This document shows, piece by piece, positions 63,828-64,000 of a stretch of DNA of 64,000 bases; position 1 is the stretch's first letter; the number at the start of each line of letters is the position of its first letter. The notes below the pieces were generated by a model. That model saw only the letters and a program-made list of their open reading frames with translations. It was not told where the DNA came from and did not search any database. Made by a program: the position numbers and the translations under genes. Origin of the DNA: Dyadobacter psychrotolerans (GTDB lineage: Bacteria > Bacteroidota > Bacteroidia > Cytophagales > Spirosomataceae); the NCBI RefSeq assembly GCF_004349265.1, contig NZ_SMFL01000012.1, positions 1 through 64,000 on the forward strand. Reading direction: 5' to 3'.

Positions 63828-64000
63828 TTAATAGTTAGAAATACCCGCCATTTTTACTCTGAGTTCCAGCACATTGTTGACTTCCATTTTTGTGAAAATT
63901 TTCGCTTTTACGGTACTGATGGTAGATGATTTTAATCCAAGAGATTGAGCTATGTTGGATGTTTTTTCGCCTTCACTGATCATACGGGCAATTTCAAGTT
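63828..64000 (-). CDS. LuxR/NarL-type response regulator, C-terminus (partial)
   Basis: The last 56 codons of a gene that continues right of the window. They read LEIARMISEGEKTSNIAQSL, then GLKSSTISTVKAKIFTKMEV, the LuxR-type helix-turn-helix with the recognition helix STISTVKAKIF. The stop codon is TAA at 63828-63830. The N-terminal receiver domain, if any, is outside. It lies 19 bases past the convergent ankyrin gene. Confidence 0.85.
   Translation of the reverse strand, partial: LEIARMISEGEKTSNIAQSLGLKSSTISTVKAKIFTKMEVNNVLELRVKMAGISNY

Overview
The window looks like chromosomal DNA of a Bacteroidota bacterium of the Cytophagales, probably Dyadobacter or a close relative. This is judged from family content and not from a database search. 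The signs are a SusC/SusD pair, two very large hybrid two-component (HTCS) regulators, TonB receptors with carboxypeptidase-like N-termini, DUF4374, planctomycete-type cytochrome/DUF1501 genes, few Shine-Dalgarno sites and several TAnnTTTG -7 promoter elements. No IS element, phage, integrase, tRNA or CRISPR array was found.

Layout. 1-530 is the end of an rRNA operon (last bases of 23S, then 5S and its terminator), followed by a GC-rich patch with 14-bp tandem repeats and what looks like a decayed copy of the 5S 3' end. 740-2296 is a TetR-controlled trio with palindromic operators. 2420-4465 is a secreted heparinase II/III-type lyase. 4614-10665 (minus) is an iron/siderophore-uptake-like operon: TonB receptor, DUF4374 lipoprotein, secreted ankyrin protein, DUF2271 protein. 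11143-23000 is mixed: an aspartic-protease-like protein lacking its aspartates, a VOC protein, a LamG/GH127-type beta-L-arabinofuranosidase, SDR plus TetR, acyltransferase plus LprI-like protein, an M13 peptidase, an NTF2-like protein and a methionine aminopeptidase.

24488-50518 is a glycan-use region. It holds SusD/SusC, a divergent HTCS, a membrane cytochrome (DUF2231/PSCyt1/DUF1549/DUF1553), a Tat-exported DUF1501 protein, an AraC regulator, two lipoprotein alpha-L-rhamnosidase-like enzymes (GH78, GH106), a DUF4440 protein and a second HTCS. With the GH127-type enzyme upstream, this points to breakdown of rhamnose- and arabinose-containing plant polysaccharides or glycosides.

51162-56214 is the part most likely to be an undescribed system. 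A cytoplasmic clan-A glycosidase-like protein and a family 2 glycosyltransferase converge on a NodS-like methyltransferase, a PIG-L (LmbE) deacetylase and an acyl-CoA-dehydrogenase-like flavoprotein. All neighbours overlap or nearly abut, and the two arms overlap tail to tail. This is a small pathway that appears to build or edit an amino-sugar-containing molecule. The rest holds an AlkB-like dioxygenase, a double-kinase hybrid histidine kinase, an unknown small protein, a SulP transporter, a small ankyrin protein, and the C-terminus of a LuxR-type regulator cut by the window edge.
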